Shown: piece by piece, positions 1 to 8,419 of the stretch
Layout: every line of letters begins with the position of its first letter
Position numbering within the stretch: position 1 is the first letter of the stretch
Assembly: GCF_036194065.1 (NCBI RefSeq)
Contig: NZ_CP108097.1
Coordinates: forward strand, 186,001 to 250,000
Direction of reading: 5' to 3'
DNA from: Streptomyces sp. NBC_00239
GTDB lineage: Bacteria; Actinomycetota; Actinomycetes; Streptomycetales; Streptomycetaceae
Length of the DNA: 64,000 nucleotides
The notes under the pieces: model-generated
What the model saw: the letters and a program-made list of their open reading frames with translations, nothing else
Databases searched by the model: none
What the model was told of the DNA's origin: nothing
Made by a program: the position numbers and the translations under genes

Positions 1-792
1 GGAGGTGATGACGGCCACCGGCACGTCGGCCTGGAGCAGCCGGGCGGTCTCGTGGCGCAGGGTGCCGCGGACGTCGAGGGCGTGGTCCTCCAGCGCGGGG
101 CTCAGCAGGGTGCGGGCGGCCGGGTCGGCGGGGGTGCGGACGGTGGTGCGGGGTACGCCGCCCAGGACGCAGGTGAGGGTGGTGGCCGGGGGCAGCACGC
201 TGACGCCGTCGACCATGGTGTCGCTGCCGAAGGGGGTGCGGGTGGCGAGGTAGGCGTCGAGTCCGCGCGGGTCGGGGCGGGCGGAGCCGCCGAAGCCGAG
301 GAGCGCGGGGATCTCGGAGGCGAAGTGCAGGGAGCGGGCCGCCGGGTCCCACCGGTAGTACAGCGGCTTCATGCCGATGTGGTCGGTGGCCAGGAGGAGG
401 GTGGGCGTGGTGCGCAGGTCGAGTACGGCGACGGCGTACATGCCGTCGAGCTGCTCGGTGAACGCCTCGCCGTACTCCTCGTACAGGGCGGGCAGGATGC
501 CGCCGTCGCAGCGGTCGGGGAAGGTGTGGCCCTTCTTCTCCAGCCGGCGGCGCAGCTCGTTGTGGTTGTAGATCTCGCCGTTGAAGACGACCTGGATGCG
601 GCCCTCGCGGCCGGTGTAGGGCTGGGCCCCGCCGTCGAGGTCGACGAGGGCGAGCCGGTTGTTGCCCAGGCCCCAGCGGGGGGCCGTCAGCTGCCCGGTG
701 CCGTCCGGGCCGCCGTGGCGCTGGAGGTGGGCGACGGTGCGCATGTCCCGCGCGGTCGCCGTGGTGTTGAAGTATCCGTGGATGCGGCACAT
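1..792 (-). CDS. Asparagine synthetase (glutamine-hydrolysing) family, C-terminus cut by window edge
   Basis: The visible 264 codons begin MCRIHGYF, so Cys2 is available as the N-terminal nucleophile of an Ntn glutaminase domain. Typical class II amidotransferase segments follow (RHGGPDG, NNRLALVD, VFNGEIYN). The start of a synthetase domain follows, ending in VAVITS at the edge; the ATP-binding and aspartate-site parts lie outside. The family makes amides from glutamine and an AMP-activated carboxylate; in biosynthetic clusters it often amidates or cyclises an amino-acid intermediate. It is the last visible gene of a leftward unit after the cysteine-synthase-like gene, with a gap of 37 bases. 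The substrate cannot be read from the sequence. Confidence 0.9.
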   Translation of the reverse strand, partial: MCRIHGYFNTTATARDMRTVAHLQRHGGPDGTGQLTAPRWGLGNNRLALVDLDGGAQPYTGREGRIQVVFNGEIYNHNELRRRLEKKGHTFPDRCDGGILPALYEEYGEAFTEQLDGMYAVAVLDLRTTPTLLLATDHIGMKPLYYRWDPAARSLHFASEIPALLGFGGSARPDPRGLDAYLATRTPFGSDTMVDGVSVLPPATTLTCVLGGVPRTTVRTPADPAARTLLSPALEDHALDVRGTLRHETARLLQADVPVAVITS

Positions 793-829
793 GCCAACCT
801 GTCTCTCTCTGCCCGGGGCGCGGGGCGGG

Positions 830-1786
830 TCAGGCCGCTCGACCGGTGGACAGGTAGCGCTCCCCGGTGTCGGGGAACACGGTGACGACGGTGGCGCCGG
901 CCCGGTGGAAGCGGCCTGCGACGTGCCGGGCGGCCCAGGCGGCGGCGCCCGAGGAGACGCCCACGAGGAGGCCGCTGGCGCGGGTGACCTCGCGGGCGGT
1001 GGCGGCCGCGGCGGCGTCGGGCACCGGGACGATCTCGTCGATGAGGGCGAGGTCGGTGATCGCGGAGACGTAGCCGGCGCCGATGCCGGGGATGCCGTGC
1101 GGGCCGGCCTCGCCGCCGGACAGGACGGCCGAGCGCTCCGGTTCGACGGCGACGACGTGCACGTCCCGGCGTTCCTTGAGGTAGCGGGCCGTGCCCGTCA
1201 GGGTGCCGCCGGTGCCGACCCCGCAGACCAGGACGTCGATGTCGCCGCCGGTGGCCTGCCACAGTTCGGGTCCGGTGGTCTCGTAGTGGGCGCGGGTGTT
1301 GGCGGGGTTCTCGTCCTGGTGGGCGAGGTAGGAGCCGGGCAGGGTGCGCTGGAGGTTCTCGGCGAACGTCCAGGCGGCCGGCAGTCCGTCGCGGTGGTCG
1401 ACGAGGATGACCTCGGCGCCCAGCTCGTTCAGGATCAGCCGGCGTTCCTCGGTGGCGTTGTCGGGCATCACGATGATGCAGCGGTGGCCGCGGACGGCGC
1501 ACATCGCGGCGAGCGAGATGCCGGTGCTGCCGGAGGAGCACTCGATGACGGTGCCGCCGGTGGCGGGCAGCAGGCCCGACTCCTCGGCCTGGCGCAGCAT
1601 GTACAGCGCGGGGCGGTCCTTCACGCTGGACAGGGGGTTGAACAGTTCGAGCTTGGCCAGGAGCCGGGTGTGGTCCGGCAGTCCGGGCAGGGCGACCTGT
1701 AGCAGCGGGGTGTTCCCGACCAGTTCGTCCAGGGACCGGGCGACGCGGTGGGCGGCCACCGGGTGGTGCGACGCGGTGACGGTCAT
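830..1786 (-). CDS. Cysteine-synthase-like PLP enzyme (first copy)
   Basis: This 318-aa fold-type II PLP enzyme is of the normal length for the OASS/CBS family. The Schiff-base lysine is K56 in SSVKDRPA, the Asn-loop-like segment is SSGSTGISLA, and the phosphate loop is GVGTGGTLTG. The family replaces the beta substituent of O-acetyl- or O-phosphoserine with a nucleophile. A second homologue and a serine acetyltransferase are encoded on the other strand, so a role in making a beta-substituted alanine is more likely than housekeeping cysteine synthesis (inference). GGAAGAAG directly precedes the ATG. It belongs to the leftward unit with the aldolase and dioxygenase. Confidence 0.9.
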   Translation of the reverse strand: MTVTASHHPVAAHRVARSLDELVGNTPLLQVALPGLPDHTRLLAKLELFNPLSSVKDRPALYMLRQAEESGLLPATGGTVIECSSGSTGISLAAMCAVRGHRCIIVMPDNATEERRLILNELGAEVILVDHRDGLPAAWTFAENLQRTLPGSYLAHQDENPANTRAHYETTGPELWQATGGDIDVLVCGVGTGGTLTGTARYLKERRDVHVVAVEPERSAVLSGGEAGPHGIPGIGAGYVSAITDLALIDEIVPVPDAAAAATAREVTRASGLLVGVSSGAAAWAARHVAGRFHRAGATVVTVFPDTGERYLSTGRAA

Positions 1787-1893
1787 CTTCTTCCTCCCTG
1801 TCTTCGGCTTCGCTTGGGCTTCGTGCGTCGTACGTCGTGCGTCGTACGTCGTGCGTGGCTCTTCGCTCTTCGTGCGTCGTCTCGTGTGCGGTG

Positions 1894-2733
1894 TCAGGCC
1901 GCGGCCCGGTCGTGTGCGGCCGCCAGGTGGGCGGCGGCGGCTTCCTGGAGGTGCGTGATGTCGCTGGAGACGGTGACGAAGGTGAAGCCCTCGTCCAGCC
2001 GGCGGGCGGCGTCGGCGCCGTTCAGGCAGTGGATGCCGCAGGCGATGCCGGCCCGGCGGGCGGTCTCGGTGATGGTCCGCAGGGCCTTGGCGAGGTCGCC
2101 GGCGACGGCGGGGTCCCCGAAGTAGCGGGCGCCGAGCGCGTTGCCGAGGTCTGCGGGGCCCACGTAGACGGCGTCGAGGCCGGGGGTCGCGCAGATCGCG
2201 TCGAGGTTGGCCAGGGCGTCGGCGGTCTCGATCATGACGATGCAGGCGACGGCGGCGTCGAGTTCGGCGGGTACGGAGCCCAGGCGCAGTTCGGCGCGTA
2301 CCGGGCCGCCCAGGCTGCGGGTGCCGTGCGGCCAGTGCCGGCAGGCGCGGACGGCGGTGGCGGCCTGCTCGGGGGTGTCGACCATGGGCACGATCACGGC
2401 GCGGGCGCCGGTGTCCAGGGCGATGCCGATGGCGACGGGGTCGACGGAGGGGACCCGGATGACGCCGGCGGAGCGGTGGCGGGCGTCGACGGCGAGCATC
2501 GCGGCCTGCCAGCCGGGCTGGTGCAGGACGCCGTGCTGGCCGTCGACGCCGATGTAGTCGTAGCCGAGACCGGCGATGCGCTCGGTGCCGACGGGGTTGT
2601 CACAGGCGATCCAGTAGCCGACGAGGGGCTCGCCGGCGCGCAGCCGGGTGACGAATCTGGCGGGGTCGAGGTCGGCGCCGGGGGCGGGGCGGCCGGTGCC
2701 GGCGGGACGGCCGGGGTCTGCGGGGCGGCTCAT
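1894..2733 (-). CDS. HpcH/HpaI aldolase/citrate-lyase family protein
   Basis: This 279-aa protein has the HpcH/HpaI pattern: GYDYIGVDGQHG near residues 55-65, a VRVPSVDP-like strand, VPMVDT, VMIETADAL with the metal-binding Glu, and VYVGPADLG. The family covers class II pyruvate aldolases and the SbnG-type citrate synthases that sit beside cysteine-synthase-like genes in staphyloferrin B clusters. Whether this one cleaves or makes a C-C bond is not decidable here. The ATG lies across the end of the preceding dioxygenase gene (4-base overlap), which implies translational coupling. The roughly 35-residue Pro/Gly/Ala-rich N-terminus precedes the conserved core. Confidence 0.85.
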   Translation of the reverse strand: MSRPADPGRPAGTGRPAPGADLDPARFVTRLRAGEPLVGYWIACDNPVGTERIAGLGYDYIGVDGQHGVLHQPGWQAAMLAVDARHRSAGVIRVPSVDPVAIGIALDTGARAVIVPMVDTPEQAATAVRACRHWPHGTRSLGGPVRAELRLGSVPAELDAAVACIVMIETADALANLDAICATPGLDAVYVGPADLGNALGARYFGDPAVAGDLAKALRTITETARRAGIACGIHCLNGADAARRLDEGFTFVTVSSDITHLQEAAAAHLAAAHDRAAA

Positions 2734-3591
2734 TCGTCCCCCTCCGCTTCGTGGCTGGTGCGGCCGTCGAGGCCGACCGGGACGTCGCCGGTGATCGAGA
2801 CGCGGTGCAGGACCCGCTTGTGGTCGCCGTAGTCGTCGACGCCGTAGTGCTGGGTGGAGCGGTTGTCGAAGATCAGGACGTCGCCGGGGCGCCAGGTCCA
2901 CCGGACGGAGTTCTCGGGGCGCCGCACGTACGACTGCAGGACGTCCAGCAGCGGGCGGGACTCGCGCAGGGTGAGGCCGGCCAGCCGCTGGGCGAAGCCG
3001 CCGAGGAACAGGCTCGGCTCGCCGGTCTCGGGGTGCACGCGCACCACCGGGTGGACGGCCTCGTACCGCTTGGCGAGGAAGTCCTTGCGGACCCGGTCGC
3101 CGCGCTCGGTGCCCAGCCGCGGCTGCTCGGCGTGGTTGGTGTGCACGGCCCACAGCCGGTCGGCGATCTCGCGCAGCTCGGGGGGGGAGGTCCGCGTAGC
3201 CGGCGGCCGCGTTGGCGACGAGGGTGTCCCCGCCGTAGGGCGGCAGGACCACGCTGCGCAGGGTGGTGCCCAGCGAGGGGGTGAGGGTGAAGCTGATGTC
3301 GGTGTGCCAGTGGTTGGCCCGCTGGTCCTCGCCGTCGACGGGGATGACCTGCGGGGTGCCGTCGAGGGTCCGCATCATGGGGTGCGGCTGCGTGAGGGGG
3401 CCGAAGCGGCCCGCGAAGGCCAGCTGGTCCTCGTCGGTGATGACCTGGTCCCGGAAGAAAATCACCTTGTGCGTGAGAAACGCCTCGTGAATCTGCTCGA
3501 AGTCCGAGTCGGATATTCGCGAGCCGAGATCAATTCCCGTTATTTCCGCGCCGATCTTTCCGCCGAGCTTGCGGATGCCAAAATCAGCCAT
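2730..3591 (-). pseudogene. TauD/TfdA-type 2-oxoglutarate/Fe(II) dioxygenase, interrupted by a frameshift in a poly-C tract
   Basis: The start MADFGIRKLGG at 3591 follows GGAAGGAAA. The N-terminal frame carries the HxD iron ligands (NHWHTDISF); the C-terminal part, in another frame, carries the distal His (TQHYGVDDY) and, 11 residues on, the 2OG-binding Arg (KRVLHRVS). The frames meet at a run of eight C (plus-strand G run 3180-3187); one base fewer would join them as DLPPELREIADRLW. Read this way the enzyme is about 287 aa with a complete facial triad. It could be a sequencing error, a slippage site or a true mutation. The coupled aldolase downstream suggests the gene matters to the pathway; beta-hydroxylation of an amino acid is the family's usual job. 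Confidence 0.8.
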
Positions 3592-3810
3592 GCGCCCAAA
3601 TTTCCTTCCGAGCGACCCAACTTGTTGAATTCGATAGCGGTAATGGCGCCGAGCACACCACGCTCCACTCAACTTTGGCAACTTCATCTGAACGCCTACT
3701 TGAACAAGTCGGCGTTGATTTGTTCAAGTCGCGGCGAGCTGAACAGGGGGGTTGTACGTCGGTCCCGGCGAGCCCACAGTCGGTGAACTCCACTGCAGGC
3801 AGGAGGGACG
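3592..3810. promoter_or_regulatory. Divergent promoter region with a long inverted repeat
   Basis: This AT-richer stretch separates the dioxygenase unit and the exporter/ligase unit. It contains a perfect 10-bp inverted repeat, ACTTGAACAA at 3698-3707 and TTGTTCAAGT at 3720-3729, with a 12-base spacer. This is a typical dimeric operator layout. A single TTGGCAA at 3675-3681 matches the half-sites found elsewhere in the left cluster. A strong Shine-Dalgarno, GGAGGGA, precedes the exporter ATG. Confidence 0.6.
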
Positions 3811-5079
3811 ATGAAGTTCCGGGAACTGCACCCGAATATCAGGCTCCGCATCGGTGTGGGCTTCGTGCAGCGCCTGCTCGCCGTCATGCTGGTTCCGCTG
3901 CTCGTCGTCCACCTGGCGAAGCTGTACGGAGCGGCGACAGCGGGCGTCCTCACCGTGGTGGTGGCCTTCGCGGCCATCGCCAGCAATTTCCTCGGCGGGC
4001 ACCTCGCCGACGTGTACGGCCGCCGGCCGCTGCTCGTCATCGGCGAGCTCGGCGCCACCGTCACCTTCGTGCTGCTCGCCGTGGCCAATTCGCCGTGGTG
4101 GGAGTCGGGCCCGGTGACGTTCGCGCTGTTCCTGCTGAACACCTGCCTGGCGAACGTCGCCACACCGGCAGCCGACGCGATGATGGTCGACGTCTCCACG
4201 ACGGAGAACCGGCCACTCGTCTACACGATCAACTACTGGTCGATCAACCTCGCCTTCACCTTCGGCGCACTCGCCGGCGGTTTCCTCTACGGCGAGCACT
4301 TCTTCGCGCTCCTCACCGGCGCGGCCGTACTCAGTGCGGCCACCACCTTCGTTTTCTGGCGCTGGGTGTCCGAAACCGCCCCCGAAGGCTCCAGGGAATC
4401 CGCCACCGGAATTCCCGCCATGCTGCGCGGATATCTCGCCGTCGCCAAGGACCTGATCTTCCTGCGGCTGCTGAGCGTCGCCGTGCTCACCCGCGCCATC
4501 GAGGTGCAGATCGGCTACTACATCGCCGTCCGGCTCGCCGACGAGTTCCCCGAGCAGACCCTCGCCGGGCTCGGCGACTGGGCGCGCGTGGACGGCGTGG
4601 AGATGCTCGGCGTGCTGCGCGCCGTCAACACCGCCCTGGTCGTCGGCCTGGCCCTCTTCGCCGGCCGGCTCTTCGGCAAACTCTCCGACCGCACCCGCCT
4701 GTACGCGGGCATCGGCGCCTTCACCGCCGGCTACATGGTCTGGGCGGTCAGCAACTCCGCCTGGCCGCTGATCGCCGCCGCCGTGGTGCTCACCATCGGC
4801 GAACTGGCCAACGTCCCCATCAAGCAGGCGATCCTCGCCGACCTCGTCCCCCCGGCCGCGCGCACCAAGTACATGGCCGCGTACGGGCTCAACGCCCGCA
4901 TCGGCCTGGTCGTCGGCTCCGTCTCGGTGGTCGTCGGCGCCTACCTGCCGCCCGCCGGCATGGCCGTGCTCTACGCCGTCTGGGGCCTGGGCGCCATCTT
5001 CATGTACCGCTCCCTGCTGCGGGTCCGCGCCGAACGGCAGGCCGAGGCCGAGAGCTCCACCGCGGCGGTCGCCGCCTGA
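3811..5079 (+). CDS. MFS transporter, probable product exporter
   Basis: This 422-aa polytopic membrane protein has hydrophobic segments spread over the whole length, consistent with 12 TM helices. MFS motif A is visible as GGHLADVYGRRPLL around residues 66-79, between TM2 and TM3. It is the first gene of the rightward operon containing three ATP-grasp ligases, a serine acetyltransferase and a cysteine-synthase-like enzyme, so export of the peptide or amino-acid product or self-protection is the likely role (inference). The ATG is preceded by a good ribosome-binding site. Transcription probably starts in the region with the 3698-3729 inverted repeat. Confidence 0.9.
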   Translation: MKFRELHPNIRLRIGVGFVQRLLAVMLVPLLVVHLAKLYGAATAGVLTVVVAFAAIASNFLGGHLADVYGRRPLLVIGELGATVTFVLLAVANSPWWESGPVTFALFLLNTCLANVATPAADAMMVDVSTTENRPLVYTINYWSINLAFTFGALAGGFLYGEHFFALLTGAAVLSAATTFVFWRWVSETAPEGSRESATGIPAMLRGYLAVAKDLIFLRLLSVAVLTRAIEVQIGYYIAVRLADEFPEQTLAGLGDWARVDGVEMLGVLRAVNTALVVGLALFAGRLFGKLSDRTRLYAGIGAFTAGYMVWAVSNSAWPLIAAAVVLTIGELANVPIKQAILADLVPPAARTKYMAAYGLNARIGLVVGSVSVVVGAYLPPAGMAVLYAVWGLGAIFMYRSLLRVRAERQAEAESSTAAVAA

Positions 5080-5187
5080 GCCGCAGCCCGCACCCGGCCC
5101 CGGCCCGGCCCCCCGCCCGGCGGCCGCCCGACCCGCAGTTCCGACCCGCAACCCCCGGCGCCCTTCGAGAGAACGGACGGACTCGAC

Positions 5188-6441
5188 ATGACACATCCGC
5201 GGGCTCCGCAGCGGCTGCTGATGGTGATGCCCTACCACCAGCTGGTCCGCAAGGCCGTCGCGGCCGGCTTCCGCGTCTGGTCCATCTGGGACCCGGCGCT
5301 CCAGGAACCGCCGTACCTGGACGAGGTCGAGCGGCACAGCGAGCAGCTGCTGCTCTCCGACTTCAGCGACGAGACCGCGCTGCGCGCGCTGATCGCCGAG
5401 ACCGCCCGGGCCCACTCCATCGACCTGGTGATCCACCTGGGCAGCGAGGCCAGCATGCCGCCGGTGGCGGCCGAGGCCGAGGCGCTGGGTCTGGCGCCCA
5501 ACCCGGCCGAGGCGGTGCGCAGCCTCAACGACAAGGCGGCGATGCGCCGGATGCTCAACGCGGCCGGGCTCTCTCCGGTCGAGGCCCGCCGGGCGGCGAC
5601 CGTCGGCGAGGTCCGCGAGATCCTGCGGGACGCCGTACTGCCGGTGATCGTGAAGCCGGCGACGCTGGCGGGCAGCCGCGGCGTGGCCCTGATCCGATGT
5701 CCCGAGGACGTCGACGCGTGGGCGCAGCGGGTCCGTACCGGCTCGCTGGCCGGACCGTACCTCGTCGAGGACTACCTCGAAGGGCCGGAGTTCAGCGTCG
5801 AGACCCTCTCCGCGGGCGGCGTGCACCGGGTCGTGGGCATCACCGCCAAGCAGACCTCGGGCGCACCCGGGTTCGTGGAGACCGGGCACGTCTTCCCGGC
5901 CCCGCTGCCCGCCGCCGACCGGACGGCGATCGAACGCCTGGTCACGGACCTGCTGGAGCTGGCCGGGTACGTCTTCGGGCCGGCCCACACGGAGGTCATC
6001 CTCACCCGCCGCGGCCCGCGGATCGTGGAGTCGCAGGCCCGGCTCGGCGGCGACCGGATCCCGCTGCTGATCGAGACCGCCACCGGCTTCGACATCGAGT
6101 CGTGGATCTTCCGGGCGCTGGCCGGCGAGCCGGTCGTCCCGCCCTCCGCACACCGGTACGCGGCCATCGAGTTCTTCCGGCTGCCGCCCGGCCGCCTGGA
6201 GTCCGCCGCCCCGGCCGCCGAGGTCACCGCCGCACCCCACGTGCACGCCCTGCACTTCCCGTTCGCGCCGGGCGCCGAGATCAAGCCGATCACCGACTCC
6301 TCGACCCGGCACGGCTACGCCGTCGTCGACGCGCCCACCCCCGCCGAGGCCGCCGTACGGCTGAGCGCCGTGCTCGACACCCTGCGGCCCGTCGTGTCCA
6401 CACCCACCCACCTCATGGAAGGAGCCGGAGCGCTGTGCTGA
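5188..6441 (+). CDS. ATP-grasp ligase 1
   Basis: This 417-aa ATP-grasp enzyme shows VIVKPATLAGSRGV (ATP-contacting lysine and glycine-rich loop), DYLEGPEFSVETL, and a C-terminal metal/phosphate site in HTEVILTRRGPRIVESQARLGG, with Glu and Asn/Gln-Arg positions kept in the form ESQAR. This group of carboxylate-amine ligases joins amino acids through acyl phosphates, as in dipeptide ligases. It overlaps the next ATP-grasp gene by 7 bases. A 108-bp gap separates it from the exporter and a Shine-Dalgarno (GAGAGAACGG) precedes the ATG. Substrates are unknown. Confidence 0.9.
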   Translation: MTHPRAPQRLLMVMPYHQLVRKAVAAGFRVWSIWDPALQEPPYLDEVERHSEQLLLSDFSDETALRALIAETARAHSIDLVIHLGSEASMPPVAAEAEALGLAPNPAEAVRSLNDKAAMRRMLNAAGLSPVEARRAATVGEVREILRDAVLPVIVKPATLAGSRGVALIRCPEDVDAWAQRVRTGSLAGPYLVEDYLEGPEFSVETLSAGGVHRVVGITAKQTSGAPGFVETGHVFPAPLPAADRTAIERLVTDLLELAGYVFGPAHTEVILTRRGPRIVESQARLGGDRIPLLIETATGFDIESWIFRALAGEPVVPPSAHRYAAIEFFRLPPGRLESAAPAAEVTAAPHVHALHFPFAPGAEIKPITDSSTRHGYAVVDAPTPAEAAVRLSAVLDTLRPVVSTPTHLMEGAGALC

Positions 6442-7700
6442 GCAACGCCCCCGCCGTACTGCTGATCGGCGGCACCGACTCGCATCTCGACCACGTGAAG
6501 AAGCAGGGCGTGTACGTCGTGCTGCTCCAGCACCCGGACAAGATCAGCGCGTACCAGACGCGCACCGCCGACGTGCTCCTGATGGTCGACTACACCGACT
6601 GGGACACGGTCCTGCCGTACGCCGAGGCGGCCCGCGCCGTGCACGGCTGCGAGAAGGTCCTGTCCCTCACCGAGGGCGGGCTGACCAACGCGGCCCGCCT
6701 CGCCGACCTGTTCGGCTGGAGCGACGGCCGGCGCGGCGAGGTGAGCCGCCGGATGCGCGACAAGCACCTGATGCGCGCCCACCTGGCCGCGCACGGCGCC
6801 GCCGGAGTCGACTTCGCCCCGGTCACCGACCGGGAGTCGCTGGACGCCTTCGGCGCGCGCGCCGGCTTCCCGTTCATCGTCAAACCGACCGACACCACGG
6901 CCGGGTTCGGGCTGATCCGGGCCGCCGGACCGGACGACCTGGACCGGGTGTGGGAGCGGATCGGGCAGCTGCACGGGCAGCGCACCGACCGCGGCTCGAC
7001 CTTGTTCAAGGTCACCGGCTTCCTGATGGAGTCGTACGTGGCCGGGCCGGAGTTCAGCGTCGAGACGCTCAGCTTCCACGGCCGGCACGTCGTCGTCGCC
7101 GTCACCGAGAAGCTCACCGACGACACGCACTTCGCGGAGCTCGGCCACGCCGTGCCGGCCCGCCTCGACCCGGACCGGCGCGCCGTCCTGACGACCGCCG
7201 TCACCGAGTTCCTCACCGTCATGGGGGTCACCGACGGCCCCGGCCACACCGAGATCCGGCTCGGCGCCGACGGCCCGGTGGTCATCGAGTCCCACAACCG
7301 GCTCGGCGGCGGACAGATCCCCGAGCTGGTCGAGGCGGCGTACGGCATCAACCTGTACACGTACGCGGCCGGCTGGCCGCTGGGCACGGTCGACGAACTG
7401 ACCGCGGAACCCGCGCCGCTGGGCGGCGCCTGCACCCGGTTCGTGCTGCGCGACCCGGGCACCGTGACGGCCGTCGCGGGCGTCGAGCAGGTCGCGGCCC
7501 GCCCCGACGTGGTGAACGTGTCGGTGTCCGTGAAGGCCGGGGACACCGTACGGCCGCTGCGCGACAACTGGGACCGGATCGGCTTCGTCGCGGTGCGCGC
7601 CGAGGACACCGACGCCGCGGTCCGGCTGTGCGAGGAGCTGACATCGCGGACCATCCGCGTCGACGTGGAGCCGGCCGGCGCCTCGGGACGAAAAGGGTGA
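6435..7700 (+). CDS. ATP-grasp ligase 2
   Basis: I chose the GTG at 6435, which overlaps the stop of the previous gene and follows GGAAGGAG. The 421-aa product has FIVKPTDTTAGFGLI, YVAGPEFSVETL and HTEIRLGADGPVVIESHNRLGGG; the catalytic Glu and the Asn-Arg pair of the family are intact (ESHNR). It resembles ligase 1 in domain order, suggesting an ancient duplication. Two intact ligases in tandem suggest two successive amide bonds or two different acyl acceptors. Four bases separate it from the serine acetyltransferase gene. Confidence 0.9.
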   Translation: MLSNAPAVLLIGGTDSHLDHVKKQGVYVVLLQHPDKISAYQTRTADVLLMVDYTDWDTVLPYAEAARAVHGCEKVLSLTEGGLTNAARLADLFGWSDGRRGEVSRRMRDKHLMRAHLAAHGAAGVDFAPVTDRESLDAFGARAGFPFIVKPTDTTAGFGLIRAAGPDDLDRVWERIGQLHGQRTDRGSTLFKVTGFLMESYVAGPEFSVETLSFHGRHVVVAVTEKLTDDTHFAELGHAVPARLDPDRRAVLTTAVTEFLTVMGVTDGPGHTEIRLGADGPVVIESHNRLGGGQIPELVEAAYGINLYTYAAGWPLGTVDELTAEPAPLGGACTRFVLRDPGTVTAVAGVEQVAARPDVVNVSVSVKAGDTVRPLRDNWDRIGFVAVRAEDTDAAVRLCEELTSRTIRVDVEPAGASGRKG

Positions 7701-7704
7701 GCAG

Positions 7705-8343
7705 ATGAGCGTACGGAGCACGGCCGCCCGGCGGAGTGCCGCCGGGCGGGCACTGGCGGCGGCCCTGCGCGAGGACCTGGAGACCGTCCTGGCCCGCGAT
7801 CCGTCGGTGCACTCGCGGCTGGCGGCCGCCCGGCACCCGGCGCTGCACGCCCTGTGGGCGCACCGCCTGGCGCACCGCCTGCACGGGCGGGGCCTGCGCG
7901 GCACCGCGCAGCTGCTGGCGCACACCGCGCGCCGGCGCACCGGGGTGGAGATCCACCCCGGCGCCGTGCTCGGCCGGCGGGTCTTCATCGACCACGGCGC
8001 GGCCGTCGTGATCGGCGAGACGGCCGTGGTGGGCGCGGACGTGACGATCTACCACCAGGTGACGCTGGGCGCGGTCGGCTGGTGGGTCGACAACGAACGC
8101 CCCGCCGGCCAGCGCCGCCATCCGGCGGTCGGCGACGGGGTGGTGCTGGGCGCCGGGGCGTCCGTCCTGGGCCCGGTCACGGTCGGCGCGGGCGCGCTGA
8201 TCGGCGCGGGCGCGACCGTCGTCCACGACATCGAGGCCGGCTCCCGCGTGTACGCCCCGCCCTCGGTCGTCCTGCCGCCGCACGCGCAGGCCACCCCGGC
8301 CGAGGACCTGGTGCGGCTGCACGCCTCGGCCGGGGCCTGGTGA
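7705..8343 (+). CDS. Serine O-acetyltransferase (CysE-like)
   Basis: This 212-aa protein has a helical N-terminal part and a left-handed beta-helix of hexapeptide repeats from about residue 80 (GVEIHPGA, GRRVFIDHG, VVIGETAVVG, VTIYHQVTLGA). The catalytic His/Asp region of CysE (IDHG) is visible. It forms O-acetyl-L-serine from serine and acetyl-CoA, the substrate of the cysteine-synthase-like gene that follows at 8420. A dedicated acetyltransferase inside a cluster argues that O-acetylserine is a pathway intermediate, as in D-cycloserine biosynthesis; the other D-cycloserine genes are absent. It is shorter than E. coli CysE (273 aa), as is usual in actinobacteria. Confidence 0.9.
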   Translation: MSVRSTAARRSAAGRALAAALREDLETVLARDPSVHSRLAAARHPALHALWAHRLAHRLHGRGLRGTAQLLAHTARRRTGVEIHPGAVLGRRVFIDHGAAVVIGETAVVGADVTIYHQVTLGAVGWWVDNERPAGQRRHPAVGDGVVLGAGASVLGPVTVGAGALIGAGATVVHDIEAGSRVYAPPSVVLPPHAQATPAEDLVRLHASAGAW

Positions 8344-8419
8344 CCCGGCCCGCCCGACCGCCGATCCCACTCCCCCGCCCGTCCCGCCGTCCCGACCCGT
8401 CCGCTCCAGGAGCAGAACC

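Noticed and set aside
1787..1893. CGTCGTACGTCGTGCG tandem words upstream of the first cysteine-synthase-like gene
   Set aside because: Simple-sequence repeat without hairpin, operator symmetry or coding sense.
830..2733. SbnA/SbnG-type (2,3-diaminopropionate plus citrate) siderophore pathway
   Set aside because: The two gene types are present, but there is no SbnB-like dehydrogenase and no NIS (IucA/IucC) synthetase.
3675..7700. A 1341-codon open frame on the plus strand
   Set aside because: Only its last 421 codons are real (ATP-grasp ligase 2); the rest is the Arg/Ala/Gly-rich shadow of the exporter and ligase 1 in another frame.
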